Shown here one piece after another: positions 19,936-28,116 of a DNA stretch of 64,000 nt (position 1 is the first letter of the stretch; the number at the start of each line of letters is the position of its first letter). This stretch comes from Paractinoplanes abujensis (GTDB lineage: Bacteria > Actinomycetota > Actinomycetes > Mycobacteriales > Micromonosporaceae). Where the stretch lies: NCBI RefSeq assembly GCF_014204895.1, contig NZ_JACHMF010000001.1, positions 9,238,001 to 9,302,000 of the forward strand. Reading direction: 5' to 3'. The notes under the pieces are model-generated. The model was not told the DNA's origin. It made no database searches and saw only the letters and a list, made by a program, of their open reading frames with translations. The position numbers and the translations under genes are program-made.

Positions 19936-21324
19936 TCAGCCGACGATCCGGGTCTTCGGGGTGTCGCCGGGCAGGCCGCCGGAGTCGTACTCGAACATCG
20001 GCACCGGCGTGGTTCCCAGTTCCACCCCGTCCTTCCCGTACGCGGTCACGCGCGCCTCTTCCTGCGGCGGCGCCGATGTCGTGGCCGCGCCGGTCGCGTC
20101 CGCAGTGAGCTGCGTGGGTGCGGCCGAGCCGAGTTGCAGGGTCAGCCGCTCGGTGCCGGCCGGGCCGACGACGATCACCTGGTCGGTCTTGTCGTCGCTG
20201 TTCTCGGCGCGCAGCCGCCAGCCGATGGGCCGTTCGGTCACGTTCGCGGCCGGCAGCAGCAGGCGCAGGTCCTGGCGGTAGGCGCTCGCCTTGCCGTGGA
20301 ACGCGTACGCGAGCACGCCGCCCCCACGCGGCTGGACGGTCAGCAGCGCGGCGGGCTGCCCGTTGACCGTGCCGGTCCAGCGGATCTCGAGCCGGGTGCC
20401 TTCGGCCCCGAGCCGGGCGTCCTGCAGGGCGGAGTTGGCCCAGCGCACGATGGTCTCGCGGTCGAACGTTCGGCCGCCGAGCGCCTTCGTCACGGTGGCC
20501 GCGGAGAATTCGTCGGGTCGGTAGTCGCGGCTGCTTGACCAGCCGGTCGCGGCGCCGCCCTCATAGATCACGTCGGCCCCGTCGGTCACCGTGATCTTGC
20601 TTTCGGGCGGCTTCGGCGCGGGCGGTAGCACCATCTCGGTCAGCCCGGTGCCGGGCTGCTGCACCTTGGCCGGGTCGTGTTCGACGCGGCCTTCGGCGGT
20701 GTAGCGGAAGCCCTCGCTGACCGCGACCGTGGTCCCGGCCGGCGCGACGACCACCAGGACGCCGGGCTTCTCGGCGCTGCGCTGCGAGTAGGTCACCACG
20801 GTGTCGCCGGCGTCGGTGCGGCCGCCCTCGGTCATCTTGCTCGCCGGCGCCCCGGCCGGGCCGTCGTACCAGATCAGCGACTTGTCCTCGAGGAAGCCGA
20901 AGCGCAGCGGGACGACTGCCAGCACGAGCCGTGTGTCGCCGACGTCAGCGGCGTACACGAAATCGATCTGGTTGCGGTCGGCGATCCGCCAGGTCTCGCC
21001 GGGGTCCTGGACGTCTTGGAACTGCTGCCGCATGGCCTCCAGGAAGGCCTTGTCGCCGGCCAGCGACCCCCGGACCGGGCCCTGGTTGAGCACGGGGTTG
21101 AAACCGGCCACCGCGATGCCGGGCGCCCATCCGGGCAGCGGCACCACTCCGGCCTGCACCCCGCCCGCCGCGGCGACCACGGCCGCGACCCCGGCCAGGG
21201 CCGTGCGGCGCCGGAGCTTGTGCCGGCGTTCGCGCTGCTGGAAGCCGGGCCACGGGTTGTCGATGGCGCCGAGCGCGTCGGCCTCGGCCGCGAGCGCGTC
21301 CTTGAGGGCGGTCTCGGTGTTCAT
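19936..21324 (-). CDS. CU044_5270-family membrane protein, partner of SigE-family sigma factor
   Basis: A 462-residue protein with a short cytoplasmic N-terminus, a single membrane helix at about residues 40-62 (TALAGVAAVVAAAGGVQAG) and a large extracytoplasmic domain. This architecture matches the actinobacterial CU044_5270 family, found next to SigE-family ECF sigma factors and thought to serve as anti-sigma or sensor protein. ATG 21324 overlaps the sigma factor TGA (ATGA). No zinc anti-sigma motif (HxxxCxxC) is visible, so the mechanism would differ from classic ZAS proteins. Function inferred from pairing. Confidence 0.75.
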   Translation of the reverse strand: MNTETALKDALAAEADALGAIDNPWPGFQQRERRHKLRRRTALAGVAAVVAAAGGVQAGVVPLPGWAPGIAVAGFNPVLNQGPVRGSLAGDKAFLEAMRQQFQDVQDPGETWRIADRNQIDFVYAADVGDTRLVLAVVPLRFGFLEDKSLIWYDGPAGAPASKMTEGGRTDAGDTVVTYSQRSAEKPGVLVVVAPAGTTVAVSEGFRYTAEGRVEHDPAKVQQPGTGLTEMVLPPAPKPPESKITVTDGADVIYEGGAATGWSSSRDYRPDEFSAATVTKALGGRTFDRETIVRWANSALQDARLGAEGTRLEIRWTGTVNGQPAALLTVQPRGGGVLAYAFHGKASAYRQDLRLLLPAANVTERPIGWRLRAENSDDKTDQVIVVGPAGTERLTLQLGSAAPTQLTADATGAATTSAPPQEEARVTAYGKDGVELGTTPVPMFEYDSGGLPGDTPKTRIVG

Positions 21325-21833
21325 CCTCGGGTCCTTTCCAACGCGGCGGGGGTGATCAGCTCACGCAGGCGTTCGAGCCCGCGGGAGGCCTGACTCTTGA
21401 CGGTGCCGGCCGAGCAGCCGAGCGTCTCGGCGATCTCGGCCTCGGTCAGGTCGCCGAAGTAGCGCAGCACGAGCACCGCCCGCATCCGCGGGGGCAGCGT
21501 GCGCAGTGCGGCCACGACCTGTTGCCGGTGCTCGACCGAGCCGTACGGGTCGGTGCTGGGGCCGTCGGTGGTCAGCAGCGGGACCTCGCCGACGCGGCGT
21601 CGCCGGCGCCACGAGGTCGCGGTGTTGACCATGGCCCGGCGGACGTAGGCGACCGGCGCCTCCATCTTCGCCACGCGTCCCCACTTGCGGTGGGTCTTCT
21701 CCAGGGCCGCCTGGACCAGGTCCTCGGCGTAGCCGCGATCGCCGGTCAGCAGGTAGGCGATCCGCACGAGCGGCGCCCAGTGCTGCTCGACGAAGGCGCG
21801 GAAGCCGTCGTCCGGCGGTGCATGTGATGACAT
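21321..21833 (-). CDS. SigE-family ECF RNA polymerase sigma factor
   Basis: A 170-residue ECF sigma factor. Region 2 lies at about residues 10-75 (AYLLTGDRGYAEDLVQAAL), region 4 at about 105-160, with the helix-turn-helix LTEAEIAETLGCSAGTVKS. The actinobacterial SigE-type group is recognised from FVEQHWAPLVRIAYLLTGD. Co-translated with its membrane partner. A candidate autoregulatory promoter lies just upstream (21841-21867). The stress it senses is unknown. Confidence 0.92.
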   Translation of the reverse strand: MSSHAPPDDGFRAFVEQHWAPLVRIAYLLTGDRGYAEDLVQAALEKTHRKWGRVAKMEAPVAYVRRAMVNTATSWRRRRRVGEVPLLTTDGPSTDPYGSVEHRQQVVAALRTLPPRMRAVLVLRYFGDLTEAEIAETLGCSAGTVKSQASRGLERLRELITPAALERTRG

Positions 21834-21840
21834 GTGAAGC

Positions 21841-21867
21841 TAACGCCGCCCGGGATCCAAAAGGTTG
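21841..21867 (-). promoter_or_regulatory. Candidate ECF-type promoter of the sigma factor gene
   Basis: On the minus strand CAACC (21867-21863) and CGTTA (21845-21841) are separated by 17 bases, the form of many ECF -35 (AAC) and -10 (CGT) elements. They sit directly before the sigma factor start, as expected for autoregulation. Based on pattern only. Confidence 0.4.
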
Positions 21868-21983
21868 ACTGGATTTTACGGCGCGACCCCCATCACATTC
21901 CTCTCATATCACCATGAAGCCGCTCGGTCACGACTAATTTGAGAACTGGCTGTAACAGAGGGTGATGAGAGAAAGACGATTCG

Positions 21984-23303
21984 TTGCTGGAGTGGCTGAT
22001 TGTTGCCGGGGGCCTCGCCCTGTGCGCCGTGATCGCAACCTTGCTGCGCCGCACCGTCCGTCCCGCTGTTCACTCCGGCTATCACGCCATGCACGCCCGG
22101 GTGCAACCCCACCTGCCCGAGCGCGTCCGCAACGTCGCCCGCTGGTGTCTCGACCGGATCGACGGCGCCGCCGCCCGGACCGTCCTCGTCTCCGGCGTGG
22201 CCGCGGGCCTGGCCTGGTCCGCGGCCGGCCTGCTGCACCTGGCCGGCCCGGTCATCGCGGCCATCTCGGCCACCCTGTCGGTGCAGATCAGCTCGCACGC
22301 CTCGGTCCGCGAGGGCGCCAAACGGCTGCTGGCCACGGTGGCCGCGATCGGGGTGGCGGTCGCCGTGTGGCACTTCTTCGGTCTGCACTGGTGGTCGATC
22401 GCCGTGATCGCCGGCTGTGGGCTGGCCGCGGGGCGGCTGCTGCGGCTGGGCGACGGCGCGGTCGCGGTGCCGGCGACGTCGCTGGGCATCCTGGTCGCCG
22501 GCAGCTCGATCACCGAGGCCTACATGTGGCAGCGCGTGGCGGCCACCGCCCTCGGCATCGTGGTCGGGGTGATCCTGTCGCCGCTGGTCGGCGGGGAGAC
22601 GCCGCTCGAGCGGGCCCGCGCGAAGCTCTCGCACGTCTCGGCCGAGATCGCGCTGCTGCTGGGCGACCTGGGCGCCGGCGCCCGCGGCGGTTACACCCGC
22701 GAGGAGGCCACCGAATGGCTGGCCCGCTCGCGAGGGCTGGGCGAGAATCTGGCCGACGCGGTGACCGCGGTCGACGACCTCAGCAAGCAGGCCCGCTGGT
22801 CGCTGACCACGCCGGTGGCCCAGGTGGTGCCGCTGCAGCAGACACTGCGGGCTCTGGAGCACGGCGTGGATCAGGTGAACTCGGTGGCTCGTTCGATGTT
22901 CGACGCGATCGCCACGCCGATGACCGCGGGCGTGCCCGAGCAGATCGGTCATGTGCTCACCACCGCGGCCGAGGCGTTCGCCGCGCACGCCGACCTGGTG
23001 TCGGAGGCCGACACCGACGTCACCAAGGACGCCGGTCACCTGGACGACCTGCTGGCCGACCTGCGTGAGGCCCCGCGCCGCACGTTGCGCACCGTGCGCA
23101 GCGAGCTCGCCGACACCGGCGTGCTGGTGCTCACCGGCTCGATCATGAACGACGTCGACCGGATGGCCGGCTCGCTGGCCGGGTCCGCGCCGGCCCTGGC
23201 GGTCGGCGAGACCGCGCCGGAGCCGGGCATCCCGGCGGTCTCCGAGGTGCTGCCGGCCGTCCGCCGCCTCTGGGATCGTCGGCGCGAGGAGACATCCGTC
23301 TGA
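21984..23303 (+). CDS. FUSC-like membrane protein
   Basis: A 439-residue protein. An N-terminal membrane helix (residues 3-20) is followed by a cluster of about five helices (residues 68-205; VLVSGVAAGLAWSAAGLLHL and others), then a long soluble helical domain (210-400) and a polar tail. The arrangement resembles FUSC/aromatic-acid-exporter-like half-proteins. The only in-frame start giving the full helix is TTG 21984; no strong ribosome site is seen. The substrate is unknown. Divergent from the ECF sigma gene, so it may belong to its regulon (inference). Confidence 0.7.
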   Translation: MLEWLIVAGGLALCAVIATLLRRTVRPAVHSGYHAMHARVQPHLPERVRNVARWCLDRIDGAAARTVLVSGVAAGLAWSAAGLLHLAGPVIAAISATLSVQISSHASVREGAKRLLATVAAIGVAVAVWHFFGLHWWSIAVIAGCGLAAGRLLRLGDGAVAVPATSLGILVAGSSITEAYMWQRVAATALGIVVGVILSPLVGGETPLERARAKLSHVSAEIALLLGDLGAGARGGYTREEATEWLARSRGLGENLADAVTAVDDLSKQARWSLTTPVAQVVPLQQTLRALEHGVDQVNSVARSMFDAIATPMTAGVPEQIGHVLTTAAEAFAAHADLVSEADTDVTKDAGHLDDLLADLREAPRRTLRTVRSELADTGVLVLTGSIMNDVDRMAGSLAGSAPALAVGETAPEPGIPAVSEVLPAVRRLWDRRREETSV

Positions 23304-23616
23304 TGAGGACGGCCGTTTCCAGCTGATTTCCGAGTGCCCGATCAGGAGATCCGGTGCACTTGGGTCATTTGATCGGACAGCCCTGTCGCCCCACTGTGAC
23401 GGAGAGGTTACGGTGAGGAGGCGCCGGGGCCCGTGTGACCGGTGGCACAAGCGTGTCACGAGCTGGCTGGATCGAAATTCTTCTCCCTGTCCGCCCATCC
23501 GTCGACGCGAGCGCGACGAATAGACAGGCAGGAGTACACAGAAACGAGCTTTCCGGGGTGCCTGCCGGATACGAGATCCGGGCACGGGTGCTGGCGTCCA
23601 TCGGCGAGGTGATGTG
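23304..23616 (+). other. Long untranslated stretch before response regulator gene
   Basis: Over 300 bases without a credible gene. Short open frames here lack ribosome sites and show no codon bias. It contains GAGGT (23606-23610), used by the next gene. No terminator hairpin or recognisable promoter stands out. Confidence 0.5.
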
Positions 23617-24222
23617 GTGATCCGGGTTGCGGTGGCCAGAGACGAGGGATACTTCGGCGTCCCCGTACGTGCCCTGCTCGAGTCGAACCCCGACATGCAT
23701 TTCATCGGCACGCTTCCTTACGGCAACGATCTGCCGCAGGTGGCGTCCGAGATGTGGCCCTCCGTGATCGTGATCGACACGGAATACATGGTGAGCCAGG
23801 TGCTGCCCGTGGCGAACGCGGTGCGCTCGGCCAACCCCTCCTGCGCGTTGCTGCTGCTCTGCGACCCCAGCAAGCGGGGCATGCTGCCCCCGCGACATCG
23901 GTCCGGCCCGCTCAACTTCCTGCCCAAGGACGCGTCGGCCGCCCTGCTGGCCGACTCCGTACGCCGGCTGGCCGGTGGGGAGCGGGTGGTGTCGGCCCGG
24001 TTGCAGACGGCGTCCTTGCTCACCGACAAGGGGCTGACCACGCGCGAGCTCGAGGTGCTGGGTCTGGCCGCCGAGGGCGAGCCGGTCAAGGAGATCGCGC
24101 GCAAGCTGTTCCTGTCGGGTGGCACCGTCCGCAACTATCTGTCCGCGATCATCGCCAAGACCGGCGCGCGCAACCGCCTCGACGCGATCCGGATCGCTCG
24201 CAAGGACGGCTGGCTCCGCTGA
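23617..24222 (+). CDS. NarL/DesR-type response regulator (orphan)
   Basis: DNA-binding regulator of 201 residues. Residues 1-120 form a receiver domain with phospho-acceptor Asp54 (IVIDTEYM) and Lys in FLPKDAS. Residues 138-200 form a LuxR-type helix-turn-helix (LTTRELEVLGLAAEG...GTVRNYLS). The receiver is somewhat degenerate: the acidic pair is RDE. GTG 23617 is preferred to the GTG three bases upstream because GAGGT then sits six bases away. No histidine kinase gene is adjacent, so its partner is elsewhere. It precedes a VanZ-like gene by 17 bases, which it may control or be co-transcribed with. Confidence 0.88.
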   Translation: MIRVAVARDEGYFGVPVRALLESNPDMHFIGTLPYGNDLPQVASEMWPSVIVIDTEYMVSQVLPVANAVRSANPSCALLLLCDPSKRGMLPPRHRSGPLNFLPKDASAALLADSVRRLAGGERVVSARLQTASLLTDKGLTTRELEVLGLAAEGEPVKEIARKLFLSGGTVRNYLSAIIAKTGARNRLDAIRIARKDGWLR

Positions 24223-24239
24223 TAGGTACCGTTGGTGCG

Positions 24240-24803
24240 GTGCCGTCCGGTCAGCTTCAGGTCCCCGCGCTTCCGATCCTGATCCCGCTCGGGACGGTGC
24301 TCATGGTGACCGCGGTCGTCGTGCTGCGCCGCCGGCGCGCGCTGGCCCCGGGGCGGCTCGTCGCGGTCTGGGCCGCCGGGTGGTGGGCGGTGGCCGTGCT
24401 GGGCGCGACCCTGTTGCCGCTCGACATCGCCTGGGGTCCCGAGGCGGGCCCGCCCGAGCTTTTCCGCTTCCTGCTCGTGCCGTTCCTCGACATGCGGGTC
24501 GACGACTTCATCCTCAACATCATCATGCTGCTGCCCCTGGCCGCGGCGTTGCGGGTGGTGGCCGGGGTGCGTGACCGCGGCCGGGTGGTGCTGACCGGCT
24601 TCCTGATCAGCCTGTCGATCGAGACCGTCCAGGCCCTGCTCCTCGTCTTCCTGCACGGCAACCGCTGGGCCGACGTCAACGACCTGATGGCCAACACGCT
24701 CGGCGCCTGGCTGGGCTGGCTGATCATCCAGGGTCCGGCCGCGGCCCGCCGGCTCGACCGCTGGGCCCTGACCCGTCAGCCCGCGCCGCTCACCCGCTCG
24801 TAG
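24240..24803 (+). CDS. VanZ-like membrane protein
   Basis: Integral membrane protein of 187 residues with about five helices. The VanZ signature is visible in LNIIMLLPLAAALRV and in SIETVQALLLVFLHGNRWAD plus DLMANTLGAWLGW. Family members are linked to teicoplanin resistance or cell-surface processes, but most are uncharacterised. Start GTG 24240 is tentative, with no clear ribosome site. Its end overlaps the convergent glycosyltransferase gene by 28 bp. Confidence 0.82.
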   Translation: MPSGQLQVPALPILIPLGTVLMVTAVVVLRRRRALAPGRLVAVWAAGWWAVAVLGATLLPLDIAWGPEAGPPELFRFLLVPFLDMRVDDFILNIIMLLPLAAALRVVAGVRDRGRVVLTGFLISLSIETVQALLLVFLHGNRWADVNDLMANTLGAWLGWLIIQGPAAARRLDRWALTRQPAPLTRS

Positions 24804-25840
24804 AGGTCACCCACCTCGGCCGCCATCCGCTCCGCGTCGTAACGGTCGCCCGCCGAGCGCGGCGCGAGCCGCCCGCCCGCCCGCTCGGCCAGGCACAGCA
24901 CCTCGGCCCGGAGCTTGCGGGGCAGTGACTCCGGGTCGTGCGGGGTGAGCCGCTCGGCGCCGGAGATCGACTTGTCGGCCAAGGCCTCGCACGTGGCGTA
25001 CAGGGCAGGCAGCCCGGCCGCGATCGCCTCCAGCACCACCAGCCCGAACGTCTCACGGCCGGGGGAGGCGAAGACGTCCATGGCGCAGAACATCGCCCGC
25101 GCGTGCCGCACCGGCCCGGCGAACAGCACCCGGTCGGCCACACCCTCGATAGCCGCCAGCCGTTCCAGCCCACGCCGGGCCGAGCCGTCGCCGACCAGCA
25201 GCAGCACCGCCCCGGGCACCTCGGCCACGGCCCGGATCAGCACGTCGAACCGCTTGCGGGGTTCGAGCCGGCCCAGCCCGCCGATCACCGGGGTGCCGGG
25301 CGCGATGCCGAGCCGGGACCGGGTCCGGTCGCGCAGCTCCGCGTCGAAGCCGAACTCGCCGGTGTCGAGCGCCTTGGGGATCACCGTCACGCGGTCGCCG
25401 GGCACGCCCCATCGGCGCAGCCGCTCGGCGATCAACGCGGACACGGCGATGGTGAACCGGCCCCGCCCGCGGTGGGCGAGCACGGTCCGCCGCCCCTCGT
25501 CCAGGTGGTACTCCGTGGCCACGACCTGCGCCACGCCGGCCAGCCAGGCGGCCAGCCGGCCCTGCACACTCGCCCGGAACAGGTGGGTGTGCACCACGTC
25601 GAAGCCGCCGCGCAGCGTCAGCCGCCGCAACCGCACGATGGCGGCGGGGTCGAGATCGCGGCTGCTGGCGATCTCGTGCACGGCCGTGCCGTCGGCCCGC
25701 ATCCGGGCCAGCACCGGTCCGGGCGGTGACAGCGTGACCACCTCGCTCTCCTGCGGCAGGTTGCGGATCAGCAGCCGCAGTTGATGTTCGGCGCCGTCGC
25801 CGGCCCGGGCGCTGATCACGTGCAGCACCCGAACGGCCAT
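24776..25840 (-). CDS. Glycosyltransferase, GT4 family
   Basis: Cytoplasmic retaining glycosyltransferase of 354 residues with the GT-B fold. N-terminal VLHVISARAGDGAEHQLRLL is the acceptor-domain start. The C-terminal domain has GGLGRLEPRKRFDVLI and the nucleotide-sugar EX7E motif ETFGLVVLE. It borders the polysaccharide locus and is read away from the 26.2-kb operon across a shared intergenic region, so it probably adds a sugar to the same polymer. Sugar donor unknown. Confidence 0.9.
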   Translation of the reverse strand: MAVRVLHVISARAGDGAEHQLRLLIRNLPQESEVVTLSPPGPVLARMRADGTAVHEIASSRDLDPAAIVRLRRLTLRGGFDVVHTHLFRASVQGRLAAWLAGVAQVVATEYHLDEGRRTVLAHRGRGRFTIAVSALIAERLRRWGVPGDRVTVIPKALDTGEFGFDAELRDRTRSRLGIAPGTPVIGGLGRLEPRKRFDVLIRAVAEVPGAVLLLVGDGSARRGLERLAAIEGVADRVLFAGPVRHARAMFCAMDVFASPGRETFGLVVLEAIAAGLPALYATCEALADKSISGAERLTPHDPESLPRKLRAEVLCLAERAGGRLAPRSAGDRYDAERMAAEVGDLYERVSGAG

Positions 25841-26214
25841 TTCTCGTTACCCCGCTATCGCATTGTCGACAGATTGATTGCGCCCGCAGAATGGACGTTC
25901 GCAGAGCCTCCGGCGTGAATGACAGTCGCAAATGTCATGCCTAAAAAGAAGAATATTCATGTTCGGCAAATGGCTGCACGATCACGACTTGCCTGGCCAG
26001 GCGGGTTGTCACGTGAAACATGAACGCTACTCGCATCGCGCATGACAATTGCTACTGTATTCATCCGGCCCCTCCTGGCACGCTCGGAACGCAGGCAAAG
26101 AAAGCGTGCGGATCATATTTCCGGCCTCGGTGAGCGATATTACCGGGCGCATTTTCCTTGCCTTGTGAAGCTTTCCCGACCGGTGCTCCCGGGCGTCCGC
26201 GCAAGGAGGAATTC
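25841..26214. promoter_or_regulatory. Regulatory region of polysaccharide operon (AT-richer, 374 bp)
   Basis: Between divergent genes and clearly lower in GC than its surroundings. It carries GTGAAACAT (26013-26021) and the 16-mer described separately at 26042-26057, both repeated upstream of the reverse operon at 48 kb. Other AT-rich palindromic pieces (GAATATTC near 25952) could be operators. AAGGAGGA at 26203-26210 is the ribosome site of the dehydratase gene. A short open frame starting at the 16-mer runs past the true start in another frame and has no coding look. Confidence 0.55.
26042..26057 (+). promoter_or_regulatory. Shared 16-bp motif, copy 1
   Basis: ATGACAATTGCTACTG is identical to the minus-strand sequence at 48122-48137, upstream of the reverse polysaccharide operon. 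Its end, TGCTACTG(T), fits an extended -10 element (TGnTAnnnT), and the middle is the palindrome CAATTG. It lies 157 bases before the dehydratase ATG. Likely a common promoter or activator site. Confidence 0.55.
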
Positions 26215-28107
26215 ATGCAGGTACGCAGTGCGGCGCCCCGCGCGGACGGCGACGATCCTCCGGGGAGTCGATGGCCGGGCTCGCGCCGGCTGGGCGCGAT
26301 CCTGCCGGGCCGGGCCGCCCGCGCCGCCGTCGACGCGCTGGCCCTCGGCCTGGCGCTGGCCATCGCCACGGTGCTGCGTCACGACGGTGACCTGGCCGAG
26401 TCCCACCTCAACGAGGTGCTGGCGCTGGCAGCGGTGGCGGCCGTCGTGCACACGCTCGTCGGACTCCGCTTCGGGCTCTACACGGGCCGGTGGTCGTACG
26501 GGTGCTTCGAGGAGATCGCGGCGCTGGCCAAGACGGCGGCGGTCACCACGCCGGTGCTCTTCGTCCTGGACACGCTGCTCGGCCGGCTGGTGCCCCGGTC
26601 CGCCATCATCGCGTCCGGCCTGATCGCCCTCGTCCTCGCCGCGGGGGTGCGCTACGCCGTACGGCTGGCTCGCGACCAGCGCCTGCGACCCTCACCCGAG
26701 CACGGCGGCCGCGTGGTCGTGATGGGCGCGGGGGAGGGCGCGGCCCAGGTGGTGCGGGCCATGCTGCGCAACCCCGGAAGCCCGTACGTGCCGGTCGCCT
26801 TGCTCGACGACGACCCGGCCAAACGCACCCTGCGCGTGATGGGCGTGCCCGTGGCCGGCAACCGGCACGCGATGGCCTCGGTGATCAGCCGGTACGAGGC
26901 CGACGTGGTGCTGATCGCCATCCCGAGCGCGGGCGCCGACCTGGTGCGCGAACTGACCGACCTGGCCCTCCCGTCGGGCGTCGAGGTCAAGGTCGTGCCG
27001 CCGGTGGTCGAGCTGTTCGGCCGCACGGTGAGCGTGGACGACATCCGCCCGGTCAGCCACGCCGACCTGCTGGGCCGCCGTGAGATCGGGCTCGACCTGC
27101 GGGCCATCGCCGGCCACCTGACCGGCAAGCGCGTGCTCGTCACCGGCGCGGGCGGCTCGATCGGCTCCGAACTGTGCCGCCAGCTCGTCCGCTTCGCCCC
27201 GGCGAGCCTGGTGATGCTCGACCGGGACGAGTCCGGGCTGCACGCCGTGCAGCTGTCGATGGACGGCCGCGGCCTGCTCGACGACCGCAACCTCGTGGTG
27301 GCCGACATCCGCGACCAGCAGCGGCTCGACGAGGTGTTCGCCGAGCACCAGCCGCAGGTGGTGTTCCACGCCGCCGCGCTCAAGCACCTGCCGCTGCTCG
27401 AGATGCACCCGTCCGAGGCCCTCAAGACCAACATCCTGGGTACGTACCAGATCCTGCGGACCGCGCTCCGGCACGGCGTCGAGCGGCTGGTCAACATCTC
27501 CACCGACAAGGCGGCCGCGCCGGGCAGCGTGCTGGGCTATTCCAAACGCATCACCGAACGGCTCACCGCCGCCGCCGACGAGGCCGGGTCCGGCACGTAC
27601 TGCAGCGTCCGCTTCGGCAACGTGCTGGGCAGCCGCGGCTCGGTCCTCACCGCGTTCGCGGCGCAGGTCGAGGCGGGCGGGCCGATCACCGTCACGCACC
27701 CCGAGGTGTCGCGGTTCTTCATGACCGTCCAGGAGGCCGTACGGCTGGTCGTGCAGGCCGGCGCCCTGGACAGCCGCGGCGAGGTGCTGGTGCTCGACAT
27801 GGGCGAGCCGGTCCGCATCGCCGACGTGGCCCGCCGCCTGGCCGACGCCGCCGAGCGGCCCATCTCCATCGTGTACACCGGACTGCGGCCCGGCGAGAAG
27901 ATGCACGAGAGCCTGTTCGGCGAGCACGAGAGCGACCGCCGCCCGAACCATCCGCTCATCTCCCAGGTGCCGGTGCCCCCGCTCGACGGCGCCGCCCTCT
28001 CGCTGCTCGACCCCACGGCCACCCGGTCCGAGCTGATCGCGGTCATGCGCTGGCTCGCCGAGAGCCCGGCCCTGTCCGTCGCCCGTCAATACCTGAAAGC
28101 CAGCTAA
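26215..28107 (+). CDS. Membrane-bound NDP-sugar 4,6-dehydratase (CapD/PglF/WbpM-like)
   Basis: A 630-residue protein. The N-terminus holds four membrane helices (residues about 35-150). A first Rossmann segment (VVMGAGEGAAQVV) starts near residue 163 and a second, catalytic SDR domain at residue 311 (TGAGGSIGSE). STDK near residue 429 and Lys444 in SVLGYSK are the SDR residues; the usual catalytic Tyr position is Leu440, as in PglF/WbpM, where it is Met. These enzymes convert UDP-GlcNAc to the 4-keto-6-deoxy sugar. A strong AAGGAGGA site fixes ATG 26215. First gene of the forward polysaccharide operon. Confidence 0.93.
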   Translation: MQVRSAAPRADGDDPPGSRWPGSRRLGAILPGRAARAAVDALALGLALAIATVLRHDGDLAESHLNEVLALAAVAAVVHTLVGLRFGLYTGRWSYGCFEEIAALAKTAAVTTPVLFVLDTLLGRLVPRSAIIASGLIALVLAAGVRYAVRLARDQRLRPSPEHGGRVVVMGAGEGAAQVVRAMLRNPGSPYVPVALLDDDPAKRTLRVMGVPVAGNRHAMASVISRYEADVVLIAIPSAGADLVRELTDLALPSGVEVKVVPPVVELFGRTVSVDDIRPVSHADLLGRREIGLDLRAIAGHLTGKRVLVTGAGGSIGSELCRQLVRFAPASLVMLDRDESGLHAVQLSMDGRGLLDDRNLVVADIRDQQRLDEVFAEHQPQVVFHAAALKHLPLLEMHPSEALKTNILGTYQILRTALRHGVERLVNISTDKAAAPGSVLGYSKRITERLTAAADEAGSGTYCSVRFGNVLGSRGSVLTAFAAQVEAGGPITVTHPEVSRFFMTVQEAVRLVVQAGALDSRGEVLVLDMGEPVRIADVARRLADAAERPISIVYTGLRPGEKMHESLFGEHESDRRPNHPLISQVPVPPLDGAALSLLDPTATRSELIAVMRWLAESPALSVARQYLKAS

Positions 28108-28116
28108 GGAGCCCAC

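Noticed and set aside
26042..26623. Open frame starting at the shared 16-mer (MTIAT start)
   Set aside because: The 16-mer contains ATG in both copies, but downstream sequences differ, no ribosome site is present and the frame runs across the true dehydratase start; treated as a regulatory motif instead.
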